Shown here: piece by piece, positions 12,606 through 24,585 of the stretch
How positions within the stretch are numbered: position 1 is the stretch's first letter
How the letters are laid out: each line of letters begins with the position of its first letter
NCBI GenBank assembly: GCA_013398955.1
Contig: VWPU01005228.1
Span: forward strand, 197,642-261,641
DNA: 64,000 nt
Source: Callaeas wilsoni
Lineage: Eukaryota; Chordata; Aves; Passeriformes; Callaeidae
Reading direction: 5' to 3'
Made by a program: the position numbers and the translations under genes
Notes under the pieces: model-generated
What the model was told of the DNA's origin: nothing
The model's database searches: none
What the model saw: only the letters and a program-made list of their open reading frames with translations

Positions 12606-13229
12606 GATATCTTTTGATATTGTAAGATTGAATATTATCTCTGCTAATAGTAAACTATGTAATTATTACATGAGTTCTTTTTTCTGTTCAAAATATCATA
12701 ATATGATCACATTTAAAGCACCTCTTGTCTTCAGAGAACATCTGGAAGATGCTCTTAGTTGTAGAATTTAATTTTAAGTAGTCCTGCAAGGAACAAGGAA
12801 TTGTGATCCATATGGATCCCTTCAAACTGTAAGTATTTGATGATTTATCTCCTCTGATGTGTGCATCAAATTTCACTTACTGTCATAGACAATGATCAAA
12901 TAGTAGTTTGTGGGCAGGACAATATGATCTGACTAAATTTTTTCTAAAGGAAATGACTATATTGTTTTCAGTCAAGAGAGTTCTCTGATTATGTGCAGGT
13001 TTTTCCATATATAAAAATTCTTTTCTAAGTGTCTACACTGTCAATGATTAAGGTTTTACCTCAAGGAGTGACACCTAGTCCCAGATCAAGCTGTGAATTC
13101 TAGCTCATATTCTACCAAATAACACTTGTAAGTGCAAGATGGCACCCAGCAACACTTTAAACTATTTTTTTTCAACTTACTTATTTTCCAATTCAAAGTT
13201 TCTGAAAAGGTCTGCAGTTCAACTAATAG

Positions 13230-13325
13230 TTTCCTGTTTTGTTTTGTTTCATTTTATTTTGTTTTGTTTTGTTTGGGTTTTTTTGTTTGTTTGTTTGGTT
13301 GGTTGGTTAGTTTGGTTTTTTTTGG
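13230..13325. repeat. (GTTTT)n / (GTTT)n / (GGTT)n simple repeat
   Basis: A compound T/G tract passing from GTTTT units to GTTT and then GGTT units. It generates spurious hydrophobic open frames at 13132-13351. Confidence 0.9.
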
Positions 13326-13765
13326 TTGACGTTTGTTTCTATATACTATGAAATAAGTTATAAAACCTGACTTAAAGTATGTTTCGAGATGGAAATACCA
13401 CTGAAATACTGTTGGAGGATGTGACACAGAAGACAGATAAGTTCTTGGTTTTATTGACAGTTAAAGATGGTCCCTAGAGCATTCTTTTCATTGGGCTGAA
13501 TCTAGGATATGCTTCAGAAGGGAAAGGCTGGCATCCTCCTCATAGAAATGTAAGTATATATTAAAATTAATGAACTGTTCCTGAAGATAGAACTGTGATC
13601 CTAGACTGATTTAGAGAGTTTAAATTATGAGAGTATAGAGATATACAAGGATAAATACATAAATTTATAATAAAAATAACAGTTTAAGTTTTTTTGTTTA
13701 CCACCTGAAGATAATTAAAAACCCAACCCCCCACTGAAATATTAACAGATTAAAAATATATTAAT

Positions 13766-13796
13766 AAAAATTATTAATAATAATAATAATAATATT
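13766..13796. repeat. (AAT)n trinucleotide repeat
   Basis: Run of AAT units after an AT-rich lead (attaataataataataat). Confidence 0.85.
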
Positions 13797-14385
13797 TTTT
13801 ATTTTCTCCAGTCTTTCGCATTTGTAATCACTTACTACTACTATATTTTTGTTTAAAATAAGCGATATGTTTACTCACTCATTTTACTTCTTCAGTTGAT
13901 GACTATATTTTCACGTTAAGCATTATTATATTTACCATCATTTCTGTATTTGTAATGCACTCCTGTTTTAAAATGGTTTATAATATTATTTAAGTTCTAT
14001 AGGGTCTTTTTATGTTCTGTTATGTTCAAATAGAAATTTTGCAGTTGCACCGGATTAGTTTTGTGACTTGTCCCAATTTAGCAAAAATGTGTATTTTTAA
14101 ATACAAAATGGAAAACTAAGACACTATTCTACTTAAGATTACTGTTCATAAAAGGAATTTATTTTCAGGTAAGTTAATGAGAAGCTATGTAATTTATTCC
14201 TGAGATACTAATTAATGGCATAAAACTTTTCTAGGGTCATGCCTTAAATACTTATTTCCTAAAAAACCCAAAAATATGTGATAGTCATTGATTATTTTAC
14301 CTTTTAAACATTTAGTATAGTATCTTCACTGTTGGTAAATTGAAACAAATATTTTGAGTATCTTGTATTGAAGTAGACATTTGTC

Positions 14386-14410
14386 AAATTGGTTGGTTGA
14401 TTGGTTAGTT
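14386..14410. repeat. Short (GGTT)n tract
   Basis: A few imperfect TTGG/GGTT units, similar in sequence to the T/G tract near 13.3 kb. Confidence 0.6.
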
Positions 14411-15825
14411 TTTCTGGTTTCTGGAGAATCATCAACACTTGTATTAAACAGTTAGTATTATCTAAATTTAATTTAATGGGAAAATTAGGCCTAAGATATC
14501 CCTTGACTTGCACAGAAAAATATTTTAGTTTTATATCCTAATGTTCTGTATTTGATACTCTTATGGGTAACTACATATTATCTACTTGTTTAGTTGAAGA
14601 AAAAAATCTGCAGTAGTTTTCCTCTAAGATTTTACAATCAGTCTGCATTCTTTAGTCCTTGTACATCATCACCCATAAATAATGTTCCCACAGAGAGTAC
14701 TACAATTGCATTTCTTCAGATTATCCCCTAAGGCTACAATTCTCAAAACTGACTTTGCTGTGAAGTGGTCTTGCAGGAAGCACAGAGAAATACAGCAGGT
14801 TGACTCCAAAGAAGAATCACAGGATCTTAGAATGCTTTACCCTTTCTGATTTTGTTTGCAAATGAACTGATTTCTTTATGATTAAATATTCACTGACTAA
14901 TATTCCTGAGTGATTTTCCATACAAGGAATGTTGCAAAAAGCTTACTTTACAATCACTAGCTGAAGTTATGTGTGTGTTACCATTCCCCATGACTAAATG
15001 ACTGAAAATACTCAAAGGAGAACAAAAATGGATATTGAGTAGAAGCAATTTTGGCCTGATTGCCCTTAATCTCCTATAAGAGTAAGATGGGTAACCACTC
15101 AGGCAAATATTAAGGAACATAATAATGGGCAAATTGATAAAGAAACAGTCATATTATAAATGTAAATAAGTAGCATTTCACAGGATTCAGTTAATACCAT
15201 GTAAATTTTTTTTTAAAATAAGAGGTTTTGCTAAATTTGGACAAGTCACAAAACTAGACTGTGCAAATGCAAAATTTCCACAGAAAACACCATAGAACAT
15301 AAAAACTACAGGTGTGAGTATTTGAAATAGTCTAACATACAATATTATATAGCTGTAATAAGAGGTAGAACTAGTCCACTAGTTCAGCACCTGGTTGTGT
15401 ACCCGGCTTAGATTGGATATATGTAAAAGAAATCACCCAACAGAAACTGCCTTATACCAAAACTTTCTCAGTGGGACATGATTTGCAGAACAATCATTCA
15501 CACTACAAGACATCTAAACAGATGTGTAAAGTCACAAAACCTCTGTAAATCTTTTTTACAAAGTTCATCCACTGTTGAACGAAATACCCATGAGAACTAT
15601 ATTTTGTCTTTTTTTTTTCTAATATTTTGGTTTTGCTTCCAGGCATAAACTTTATTCCTAACAGCTTAGTGTTCCTGTATCTGCAAAATTAAGCTAATAC
15701 ACCACCTGGAAAACTATTGCGAAGGGTCCTTACATAATTTTCATACTTTAATATTGCCGTATGCTGATAAAACATTACCCTGGCTGGTGAAATGAATATT
15801 CCATACCATATAACGTCAAGTTCAG

Positions 15826-15853
15826 TAAAACAACAACAAAAAAAAAAAAAACA
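15826..15853. repeat. A-rich tract
   Basis: Run of CAA units passing into a pure A run of about 15. I see no retroposed sequence upstream of it on the plus strand that would make it a poly(A) tail. Confidence 0.7.
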
Positions 15854-18800
15854 CCAAAAATCATGAGGAATGAAGAAAGGTGGAATATTTGGAGTAATGG
15901 CATTTGTCCTTCCAAGTAACCATTAAACATGATGGATACCTGCCTTCCTGGAGATGGCCAAACACTTGCTCACTGATGGGAAGTAGTGACTGAGTTTTTT
16001 TCATTTGTTTTGTTTCCTGTGGAGGTTTTAGTTTGACTATTACATCGCCTTTACCACAATCCGTTAGTTTCCCCACTTTTATCTTTGCACTTCCCACTGG
16101 AATGGAGTGAACACGTGCCTGTGTGGCACCTGTGCCAGCTTAGCTGTAGTTATGCCCCAACTATAAATATTATTGTTGTTATTTTATTGACAGACATGCT
16201 ACTGGTACTACAATAAGCAGATGACATCCAAAGCAAAAGTTGAATGAAACAAAATACAATTATTTTTAGGGCTGTAGCATAGTTTTCATGGACAGGAAAT
16301 AGCCAGAATAATTTGATCTAGTTCTCACTAAGGATTTCAGCATTTAAGATTTGCGATAAACATAATTTTAGTCTAAATGTAGCAAAATCTTGTTGTAACA
16401 TCAGTAGAAAAATCTCCAATTTATAAGTTGATCAAGTGAACCCTTTCTGTTCAGAGATAAAGCTTGGAAAGTTTAGCTGGAGTAATTGTTCTCAGAATGT
16501 CCTGGAAGTAGGTTTTGGAAGGGAAATTTCAGTATTGAAAGTGACAGAGGAAGTTGTGGAGAGCTGTAGGAGCTGTGATAGAGGAGCTGTGGTTTGTGAA
16601 GTCAGTGAAAAATGAAGTACAGAAAGACTGATGTCCTTTCAGGTCTCTCTTCTTCCCCTTTCTTCCTTGCCTCATTTCCCTTTCTCCTTTTCCAGGAATT
16701 TGCTTTTGTTCAGTGGTCTGTACTGACTGCATTGAAAATAATTTGATCAAATTTGTTTTAAATCAAAGCACAACCCTCCAGACAATATTTTCATAAACCT
16801 ATATCATTCTCCATTATTTGGGTGTTCAGATGGAATCCACTGGTCTCAGTGAGAGCTGATGACAGGGTGTAATCAAAGCAGCATAATGTCATCTCCTCTC
16901 CAAACAAAAAATGCCATCACTGTGAATTGAAGGATTGTGTGTGCTCACTCCAATAACCACTATGCTTACTAAGTTTCTCAGAATCATAACAATCTCTGTG
17001 TGGTGGCAGAACTTGGGTGAAATGATGAAATTTTTATTACTGAAGGTGAGTTATAGAGTCTCTTCTCCTTATTCCTTTGGAGAATTTAGCATTTGAGAAA
17101 ATACAACTCCTGATTATAGGTTTCAGGCTGCCACACAATGAAATTCACAATATACAACTGGCTGCACTGCTGAGCTTATAATGCTTTGCATCCTATTTGC
17201 TTGAACTGCGAGTGTGATTCAGAGCTATTGAGGCATCTGTGCACGTGTCAGCACCCACATATTTATATTGTGTTCATTGCAACCCATTTCCACCCTAATG
17301 CGCATACAATGCTCAAATCAGATTTTTGTTTGCAGTCAGCTGAACTTCAACACATTATTTTCTTAAAGGAATCCTCAGATTTAGGATTGAAACACCACTA
17401 TAGCCAAATTGATGGCAGCTAAAATTATGGCCTCACTTTAAAATGTTCTATTCAACATATATTTTGAATGCATTTATAATTTATTAAGATGATTGAAAAC
17501 TTAATTTTTGTTCTTCATAATACAAAAGGTAAAATTTCGAATTATTAAAATTGGTTTATAAGAGCAACATAAACTATACTGCAAGGGTTTTTTCCAATAA
17601 TTGGGGATTTTGTGCTGGACATTTTACCAAAAGATGCCTTTTTTGTTTGTAAAATCATACTGTAGATAATTTTTAGCTTTATATAATATGATAAATTGAT
17701 CGTACTATTATCTGCATTTAAAAATAATTCTAAAGCTAGAAGATTAGAGAGAGTTAATGTATGGAACCAAAAAATATGTTATCCAGCTGATACATAAAAG
17801 ATAATAACTTCAAGTACAGCAAAGCAAACTGGTTAATAGTGGTGTCCAGTTCGGGTTTGGTAAAATATTTTCAGAAACATTTTTATTGCAATTCTTTATC
17901 TCCTTCTAATAGCAGTTTCCTGTTCTTACTGGGTTTTCATACACAACTCCAAATGCTGAAAATATATTACTTAATTTTTACATTCAAAGGAAAATTTAGG
18001 ATCTGAAGTATATGATGAATTTTATACTAATACATCTATATGCATATCACACAGTTTGTCTGGCAAATTAATCTCTCTTGTACTTCAAAAACATTTTGGA
18101 AAGCCTTCAGGTGAGAACTGGTTTTGAATGGGATAATTAACCTTGACAGTAATTTCTTCATATCACAGCCAAATAGCAGTTGGAAAGATGTATTCACTTT
18201 TCACAGAGTGCCAGGTACTTACGGCCTGGAAAGAGGCTATAATGTGTTCAAAAAATGTGTATTTCAAGCAGGCATGGAAAAAGGTTCCAACAGAGAGTCA
18301 TCCATCAAATTCCTGGAGAAGGACATGATTTACACAGGAGGTAATAGAGGCCCTGGCTGGATGTTTGTAGTAGGTTATTTTCAGTCTTAAATCAGTGTAA
18401 GTGATTGTTTCCTGAACTAATGCAATCAAATAATATAATTAGATTATCCTAAACACTTGTTTACATATCATTAGAGATTTAATCTTAATTTCTTTCATTC
18501 TGAAAGAAAATGATGAATTATAAAGCTTTATCAGCTCTGTATCGTAATTGTGTGGGCAAATCTGCTGGCAATGCAATATAATAGACACATTTTTATGGTT
18601 TTAGCAAGTCAAAAACAGGTCTAATAGGTTCTTTCCATGTTACTTATTGCCCATTTTTCATTAAGAAAGTAGTATTCACTGCTTATATTAGTATTTCCAT
18701 GGTGTGCATATGGTTTAACTGCTTAAGTTTCCAATATTCAAATTCAAACTGGTTTTGTACTTTGAGATGAAAAAAGCTGTCTCACATGAAGTGAACTGAG

Positions 18801-20811
18801 ATTTTTAAAAATTAGTAATAAAAATGCCAAAGGACACATTTCAAGTTTTCCACAAGGTGCTGTTGCTTAAAAATTTTTTTTTCTGTGGCAACATGCAAAT
18901 ATGTAAAACAGAATTTGAAAGGAACAGAGCTAGACTCATGGCTAAGTGTGTTTGAAAATCTTACCTGTCATTTAAATTACCATTCTTAAAAAAGTTATTC
19001 AGTTTTCTCTAAGTTTTCCTACTAACTGGCTTTTCAGACAAAGACTGGATGTGATTTCTTAAGATTATTAAGAAAGGTGATATAAATTAGTTTTACATCT
19101 ACTTGCAAATCCTAGATAATTATAAAAAAATGCATAGGAGATGTAAATGTAAATTTCAAGTCTATTTTGGAAAAGATACATCTTCTGGTTGACCTAAGCA
19201 GCTTCGTATGTCATGTTTGCCTACTGAATCCCAGTCAATGCAGTCTTGAGAGCTATATTGCCAAGAAAAGTCTTTGCACTTCACATACAGTTGACTAGTT
19301 CTCTAAATTCTGACAACTGCATTTGTTTGATCTTTATAAAACCATGAGGAGAGTTTAGACACTGCTTAGACAACAGTGTTTTAGATTTCTACTCTGCAGG
19401 AGCTGAATATCAGCCTAAAAGTTTCAGTGGAATAGAGCAATTATCAGTGGGTAAATTGTGCCAATAAAATACAGTAGTAATTTTGGTTGTATCAATGGGA
19501 GAAAGAGCAAGTTCTGTTTCAAAAAATTTTAATGGATAAATGTAGTAGTCTTAAATAGCTTCTACAGTTTATAAGCTATCCTACTGATTTATTGTAATGC
19601 ATGAATTGTCCTTGGAAACTAATGGAAAATTCATGGCAGTCTGTTGCTTGCAGTATGACATTTAACTGCACACTCTTCCGTGTTTCTTTCAACAATTCAG
19701 GGACATATCTCACAATTGGACAATTCAGGCACTTGAAAGAACTTGTGTTTATTGATATGCTTTTGTTGAAAGGAAAGAAAGATACTACTGCTCCTCAACT
19801 GGCCTGTTATGAACTCTATGTTTCCTTATATATGTCAATATCTATATCTTGTTGTAAAGTGTGCTATTGTAAAGGAATTACCCAAACAGGCTTAATTTTC
19901 AACTAATTAAATTTATTAGATATTGTGAGGGACAATTTTTACACTGTGAAGAAGAAACACAATACTAGGGAATAAAAGGGAAAAGTAGTCAGTAGTATGT
20001 GAAAAATAAGTAACAAAATTAAGATAGTGATTAGTATGCAAAACAGAGGATTCCCTGTTCTAGTGCTGGCAATTTCAGTGTAAGAATGCTAAGCACAGTC
20101 TCAAGACACTGCAGAACATACTGTGTGTCTTAAGAAGAAGGAAAGATCGCATGAGAAAGATAAAGCTTTCTTGGACTTCTTAAACTGTGCCCTCTTCCTC
20201 ACAGGATTCAGGTTTTCTGGTAGAATGCACATGCCCTTCGTTAAGAAAATAGTAAATGTCCTCAAGGACTGATAGCATTTAAATTAGAGGGGGGGAAAAG
20301 ATGAAGATTAAAATAAAAATAATAAGTAAACAAATTATGCATTTAAAATTCATCCTACCTATGTGTAAGTACTCTATCTTGGAAATCACTTGTCCCAGAC
20401 ACTCATAAGCTGCTGTGGTTGACAAACAATAATTACAGCAGTAATCTCCAAAGGTGATTCCAGGAAGGTAAATAAAATTGTGGCACAAAATATGCCATAC
20501 AGTTAAAGATTTTATGTTCTAAGCAAATTTTTAACTTTACCCTGTAATTTTAGGATTATTTTCTCTGTAAATTTAAGGTATGTATTTCAGATTTTTGCCA
20601 CTCAATCAGCAAGTACATCTAGTCTCACCTATCATTCTTTAGAAGCCTATATAACTGTCTGAATACTGTAATTCTACATCAAAACTCTGATTTCTTGAAT
20701 ATAAAGGAATAAACAAACTTGGAGGTAGCTGAGTAGATGACAATTTTCCTAATGCTACCTTTTCCACTCTCAAATAGGAATAAATTTACATTTCAGTCTG
20801 TCACAGCAGAT

Positions 20812-21335
20812 GACGAGAGGTGATCCTTCACCTTTACTAAAACACTGGTGGTGTATGCGCCTGGAATACCGTGTCCAGTTCTGATCTCCTCAGCACAAGG
20901 GAGACAGGGACATACTGGAGAGAACCCACAGAAAGGCCACAAGGTTGATGAAGGGACTGGAGCAGTTCTCGCATCAGGAAAGGCTGAGAGAGCTGGGACT
21001 GTGCAGCCTAAATCACCTCAGGGGGATCTCGTCAATAGACATAATACCCACAGAGATGGTGCAGTGAGGACAGAGCCAGACTGGTAAGAGGATCAGAGGA
21101 AATCAGCACAAACTGAAACACAGAAGGTTCAATCTGAACATCAGGAAACACATTTTTATTTTGAGGGTGACCGAGCCCTAGTACAAGTTTTCCAGGGAGT
21201 TTGTGATCTCCTTCCTTCAAGATATTCATGTTCCTGGGCAACTCTCTTTAGGAAGCCCTTCTTGAGAAGGGGTTTGGACTGGATGACCTGCGGAGGTCTC
21301 TACCAACCTCATCCGTTCTGTGAATCTGTCATCTG
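20812..21335 (+). mobile_element. CR1 LINE 3' end
   Basis: Starts abruptly inside CR1 at 'gaggtgatccttcacctt'. It runs through 'ccgtgtccagttctgatctc', 'gagacagggacatactggag', 'ggaaaggctgagagagctgg', 'ctcagggggatctcgtcaat', and ends with 'tttggactggatgacctgcg' and a 'gttctgtgaatctgtc' tail. This is a 5'-truncated, non-coding copy of about 520 bp, with the usual avian CR1 3' order and orientation. Confidence 0.95.
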
Positions 21336-22535
21336 CCTTGATGTGGAGGATTCATAATCATATTTTAGAAAACTAAATGAAAATGTCTTGATTTAATCAT
21401 CTCATGCCTTTGAGAATCTACTGGGTACCAACTTAACTTCCAAAAGTCATAACCCACCTGCCAGGTCTGTGCAGATGTCTCAGGTGTCATAGAACATGTA
21501 AAATAACATTATATGGGAGCACCTAAATCAAGAAAGCACCTGTATCAGACCGAGACAAATACATGCACATATGATAAGTGTTAATTTTTTTTTTATATGA
21601 AAGTCAGTATAAGAAATAGAAAAATCCCTACTGAGCTTCAGTTTGAAGAATCATTCTTCAGTTCTTTACCCTAGCTCAAACCCCTATTGTCCCTGCAAGG
21701 GACACACCTTTCATAAAGCAATGTCAGTTGTCTGCACTTCAGAAGGTATTATCTGCTCTGTGTTCTCCTTGAGAAATCCCACAAATAAATTCAGAATTAG
21801 AGGGATGATGGTTTATGTGAAATTTAAAAGATCTATGAAGTATTGTTAAACAGAGTAACCAGAATGGTGTTCAAATTAAACTTCACATATTTCTTATGTC
21901 TCTCTAAATGCCATTCTAGGCCTCAGTATAAATTATAATAAACATGTCTTTCAGTCTCAACAGTCACGTTTTTTCTGCTGTTTCCCAAGTATTTTTTTCC
22001 TGAAATTTCCCCCCTCCTTCTTCAGCAAGAGGCATAGCCACACTCAATCCTATTCCAAGTTCCAAGCTATTCTAATCACATCATTCTCATCTAGACATAG
22101 TTGAGATACTGGATGATCATAAATATATATTTCATATATATATAATATATAAAATATATATTTCTGGATGATCAGAAAAATTAAACATAAGATTCTCATA
22201 TCAATTAAATAGAAAAATCCTCTTGCCTCTTTAATGTTTATCCTGACTATGCTGTTGGAAAACAGAGTTATCTATTAGAACAAGTAAACATAGCCAATAA
22301 ATTAATATGTCAAAACATAGAAATAGTTGCAACAGAATCTACACTACCATCATATTTTCACACATGATAATTTGAAACACAGGTAGGATGATCTGCTTTC
22401 TCTTTTTATATGCTGGAGCAAATCAAACACTTTACATTCCTCAAAACAGTACCACTTAAGCAAAGTATCATTTTGCCTGAGAGGTCAACTGGACATTTCC
22501 GAATGTAAAGGGTCATGTGGTAACCTAAAGCAATG
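21336..22535. other. Unique AT-rich stretch
   Basis: No gene or repeat family recognised. It contains an AT tract at about 22120-22163 bracketed by an 11-bp direct repeat. Confidence 0.5.
22109..22174. repeat. 11-bp direct repeats flanking an AT tract
   Basis: The sequence ctggatgatca occurs at 22109-22119 and again at 22164-22174, with an almost pure A/T segment between. This suggests a small tandem duplication whose centre expanded as an AT microsatellite. Confidence 0.7.
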
Positions 22536-22539
22536 CTGG

Positions 22540-23440
22540 CCATTGCGATTTTTAATTTTGACAGGCCATGGGCAAACGGAGCTGCTTATTTGCATCTATT
22601 GACTGAACTAAGTTGCTAATGGAAGAGAATAGAAACTCTGCTTCGTGAAGTGTCATTTTAAGATATAATCACTCTGTTTCTCTCTTGAAATTAACGGGCT
22701 TCAAAAAATCATAACTTTTGATCTACAGCAGCGAGGTAAGCACTTGAATATTAATTCTTACTAAAAAAACATAGAAATGTCATGCCTATTTTTTCAAGGA
22801 CAATAAAATATACCTAAAACTTAATGTCACTTTTTTTCATCTCTTTAAATAACCCTGTGATTTACATTGCTCAGTGAAATCTTGCTTATGAAAAAAATAA
22901 ATTTTCCCCGTAAACTGACTACTTGAAGAAAGGCACAATAAGAAATTAAATGTTAATTTGCAGTTTATGTTAGATGTCCTTTAAATTTTTTTTTAAAAGA
23001 AAAGTAATCAAATTGATGTGTCAATTAATACAAGAGTCAATTATGGAAATGATGGCTCAAGGTTAGCTTGCTGCAATATTTTTTAATTCAACAAATAGCG
23101 AAATAAACTTGTTGCTTCCATAATAGATGGCTATGACAGAGCTAAAGAGCTCAAAATGTTTTTGAAGTCTCCTGTCTAATTAACATTTCCCAGAACTGTA
23201 ACTGCAAAGACCTCCAAAAGCCTGCTTCTGTTTGAAAAATCTTTTGTAACAGGTTTAAGAGATCAAAGGCAGAGCAATCAGTGTTTATACACCTTCAGTT
23301 TGAAACAAGTGATAAAATAAAGTCATATTGCTGCAGCAATTTGCAGAGGAAAACCTTTGTATGCTAGTTTATCTCACTCGACTCTAATGCAAGCCTACAG
23401 ATGCTGTGCTGTAATAACATGTGTGTGAGTTACCTTTCTT
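22540..23440. promoter_or_regulatory. Candidate conserved non-coding element
   Basis: This stretch has a varied, non-repetitive composition unlike the surrounding T- or A-rich DNA, and many textbook factor sites. There is a perfect octamer ATTTGCAT (22588-22595), a TAATTA homeodomain core (23177-23182), an ATCAAAG TCF/LEF-type site (23262-23268) and a perfect 14-bp palindrome ATTGCTGCAGCAAT (23327-23340). It has no long open frame and no recognisable transposon. These traits fit a developmental enhancer, but conservation could not be tested, and isolated motifs occur by chance. Confidence 0.3.
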
Positions 23441-23870
23441 TGATTTTTTTCCTGTCTTTTCCATTTTATCTATTTTTCTTTCTTTTAGAATGAAAGAAAT
23501 ATAGAAAGAAAACATGCTTAATGTTTTAATGCTAATGACGTTCAGCTAAGTCTCAGTTACTGTCAGATTTACTGCCAGAATATGGTTTCAGAAAATGCAG
23601 TATTGCAGTCAATAACAATATAAGTAGTTATTTTAAGGACAAATACTGAAGTCTGCATTACTAAATCTTTTAAAATTACTCTTCATTTTTCATCTGTGTT
23701 TTCACATAGATGAACTTTAAACTTTATACTGAATAAATTATATCAAAATTTACCTTTTGTGTTTTTTTCTCCAAGGTACTAATGGAGTGAACTCTGAAAA
23801 CACTGACTCCAATGTCTAAGTCAGTCCAGTCTTGTCACTTTCTGCTTAATATAATAATTTGTGCTGCAAA
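23441..23870. other. AT-rich spacer, nothing recognised
   Basis: T-rich unique DNA between the candidate element and a CR1 scrap. No feature seen. Confidence 0.5.
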
Positions 23871-23945
23871 AATCACAGAATCACAGAATAGTCTGAGTTG
23901 AAAGGACCCAGAAGGATCATTGAGTCCAACACTTCAGCGAAAAAT
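23871..23945 (-). mobile_element. CR1 LINE 3'-terminal scrap, minus strand
   Basis: The plus strand reads 'aatcacagaatcacagaata' and then a variant of 'ttgaaaggaccc...atcattgagtccaac', the reverse complement of the CR1 3' terminus with two tail octamers. Only about 75 bp are recognisable. Confidence 0.9.
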
Positions 23946-24182
23946 GCTGCAAATGTACCAATTACAAGCCAAGGGGAAAATAAAGAGAAGTGAAGGAGAC
24001 CTAGTGCAGATATATTTGAAATTTATACTTCATATAAATGTGTTGTTTCCCTACTTAGTCTGAAATTTTGTTGCCTCTAAGGAAGATGACCTGGTATTTG
24101 TATTCTGGCATTTATGAGCAAACCCAAACCCCATACAGAATTGACAAGAGAATTGAAGAAAAATTTTTAAAAATCCATAACA

Positions 24183-24585
24183 CTAAAAGGAGACCAAGGA
24201 GGGAGGGGGGTGGTGGGAGGGTGAGGTGCAGGGAGGAGTGACCTCATTACTGTCTAAAATTTCCTCATGAGGGGGAGCAGGTGGAGGTGCAGATCTTTCT
24301 CTGGTGACCACTGGTAAGACATGAAGGATCGATTTGCAGCTGCCACAGGGGAAGTTCAGATTATATATTTAGAAAAAGTTCTTCAGTGAGGGGGTTGTCA
24401 AGCACTGGTACCAGCTCCATGGGGAAGTGATCATGGCCCCAACACTGTCACACTGTTTGCATTCATGAAACATTTTAGAAATATGTTTTAACCTTTATTT
24501 TGCCCTGTATGGAGTCAGGAGTTGGACTTGAAGATCCTCCTGCCTTCCTTCCTAATCAGGATATTCTACAAATCTGTGATTTTTA
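24183..24585 (+). mobile_element. Old CR1 LINE 3' end
   Basis: Diverged CR1 with 'gtgaggtgcagggaggagtg', 'acaggggaagttcagattat', 'agttcttcagtgagggggtt', 'caagcactggtaccagctcc', then 'gttggacttgaagatcctcc' and a short 'attctacaaatctgtga' tail. It is more diverged than the 20.8 kb copy and has no reading frame. Confidence 0.85.

Larger units (their letters stand above)
12606..20811. other. Long AT-rich stretch with simple repeats only
   Basis: About 8 kb with no recognised exon, RNA gene or transposon. Simple tracts are listed separately. Open frames such as 15861-16097 (minus), 16529-16750 (minus), 18124-18390 (plus) and 19601-19906 (plus) have no known domain and no splice-site context that convinces me. 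An E-box CACGTG lies at 16112-16117. Confidence 0.5.

Noticed and set aside
13132..13351. Hydrophobic, Phe/Val-rich open frames resembling a membrane protein
   Set aside because: They are translations of the GTTTT/GTTT simple repeat.
14808..14835. 'gaatcacaggatcttagaat', like a CR1 3' tail in antisense
   Set aside because: Too short and not followed by recognisable CR1 sequence.
16124..16137. Palindrome TGGCAC-CT-GTGCCA, NFI-like
   Set aside because: Half-site spacing is six instead of the five of an NFI site, and a single short palindrome is expected by chance.
18124..18390. 88-codon open frame with a donor-like AG/GTACTT
   Set aside because: No acceptor, no known domain, and the donor-like site lies inside the frame.
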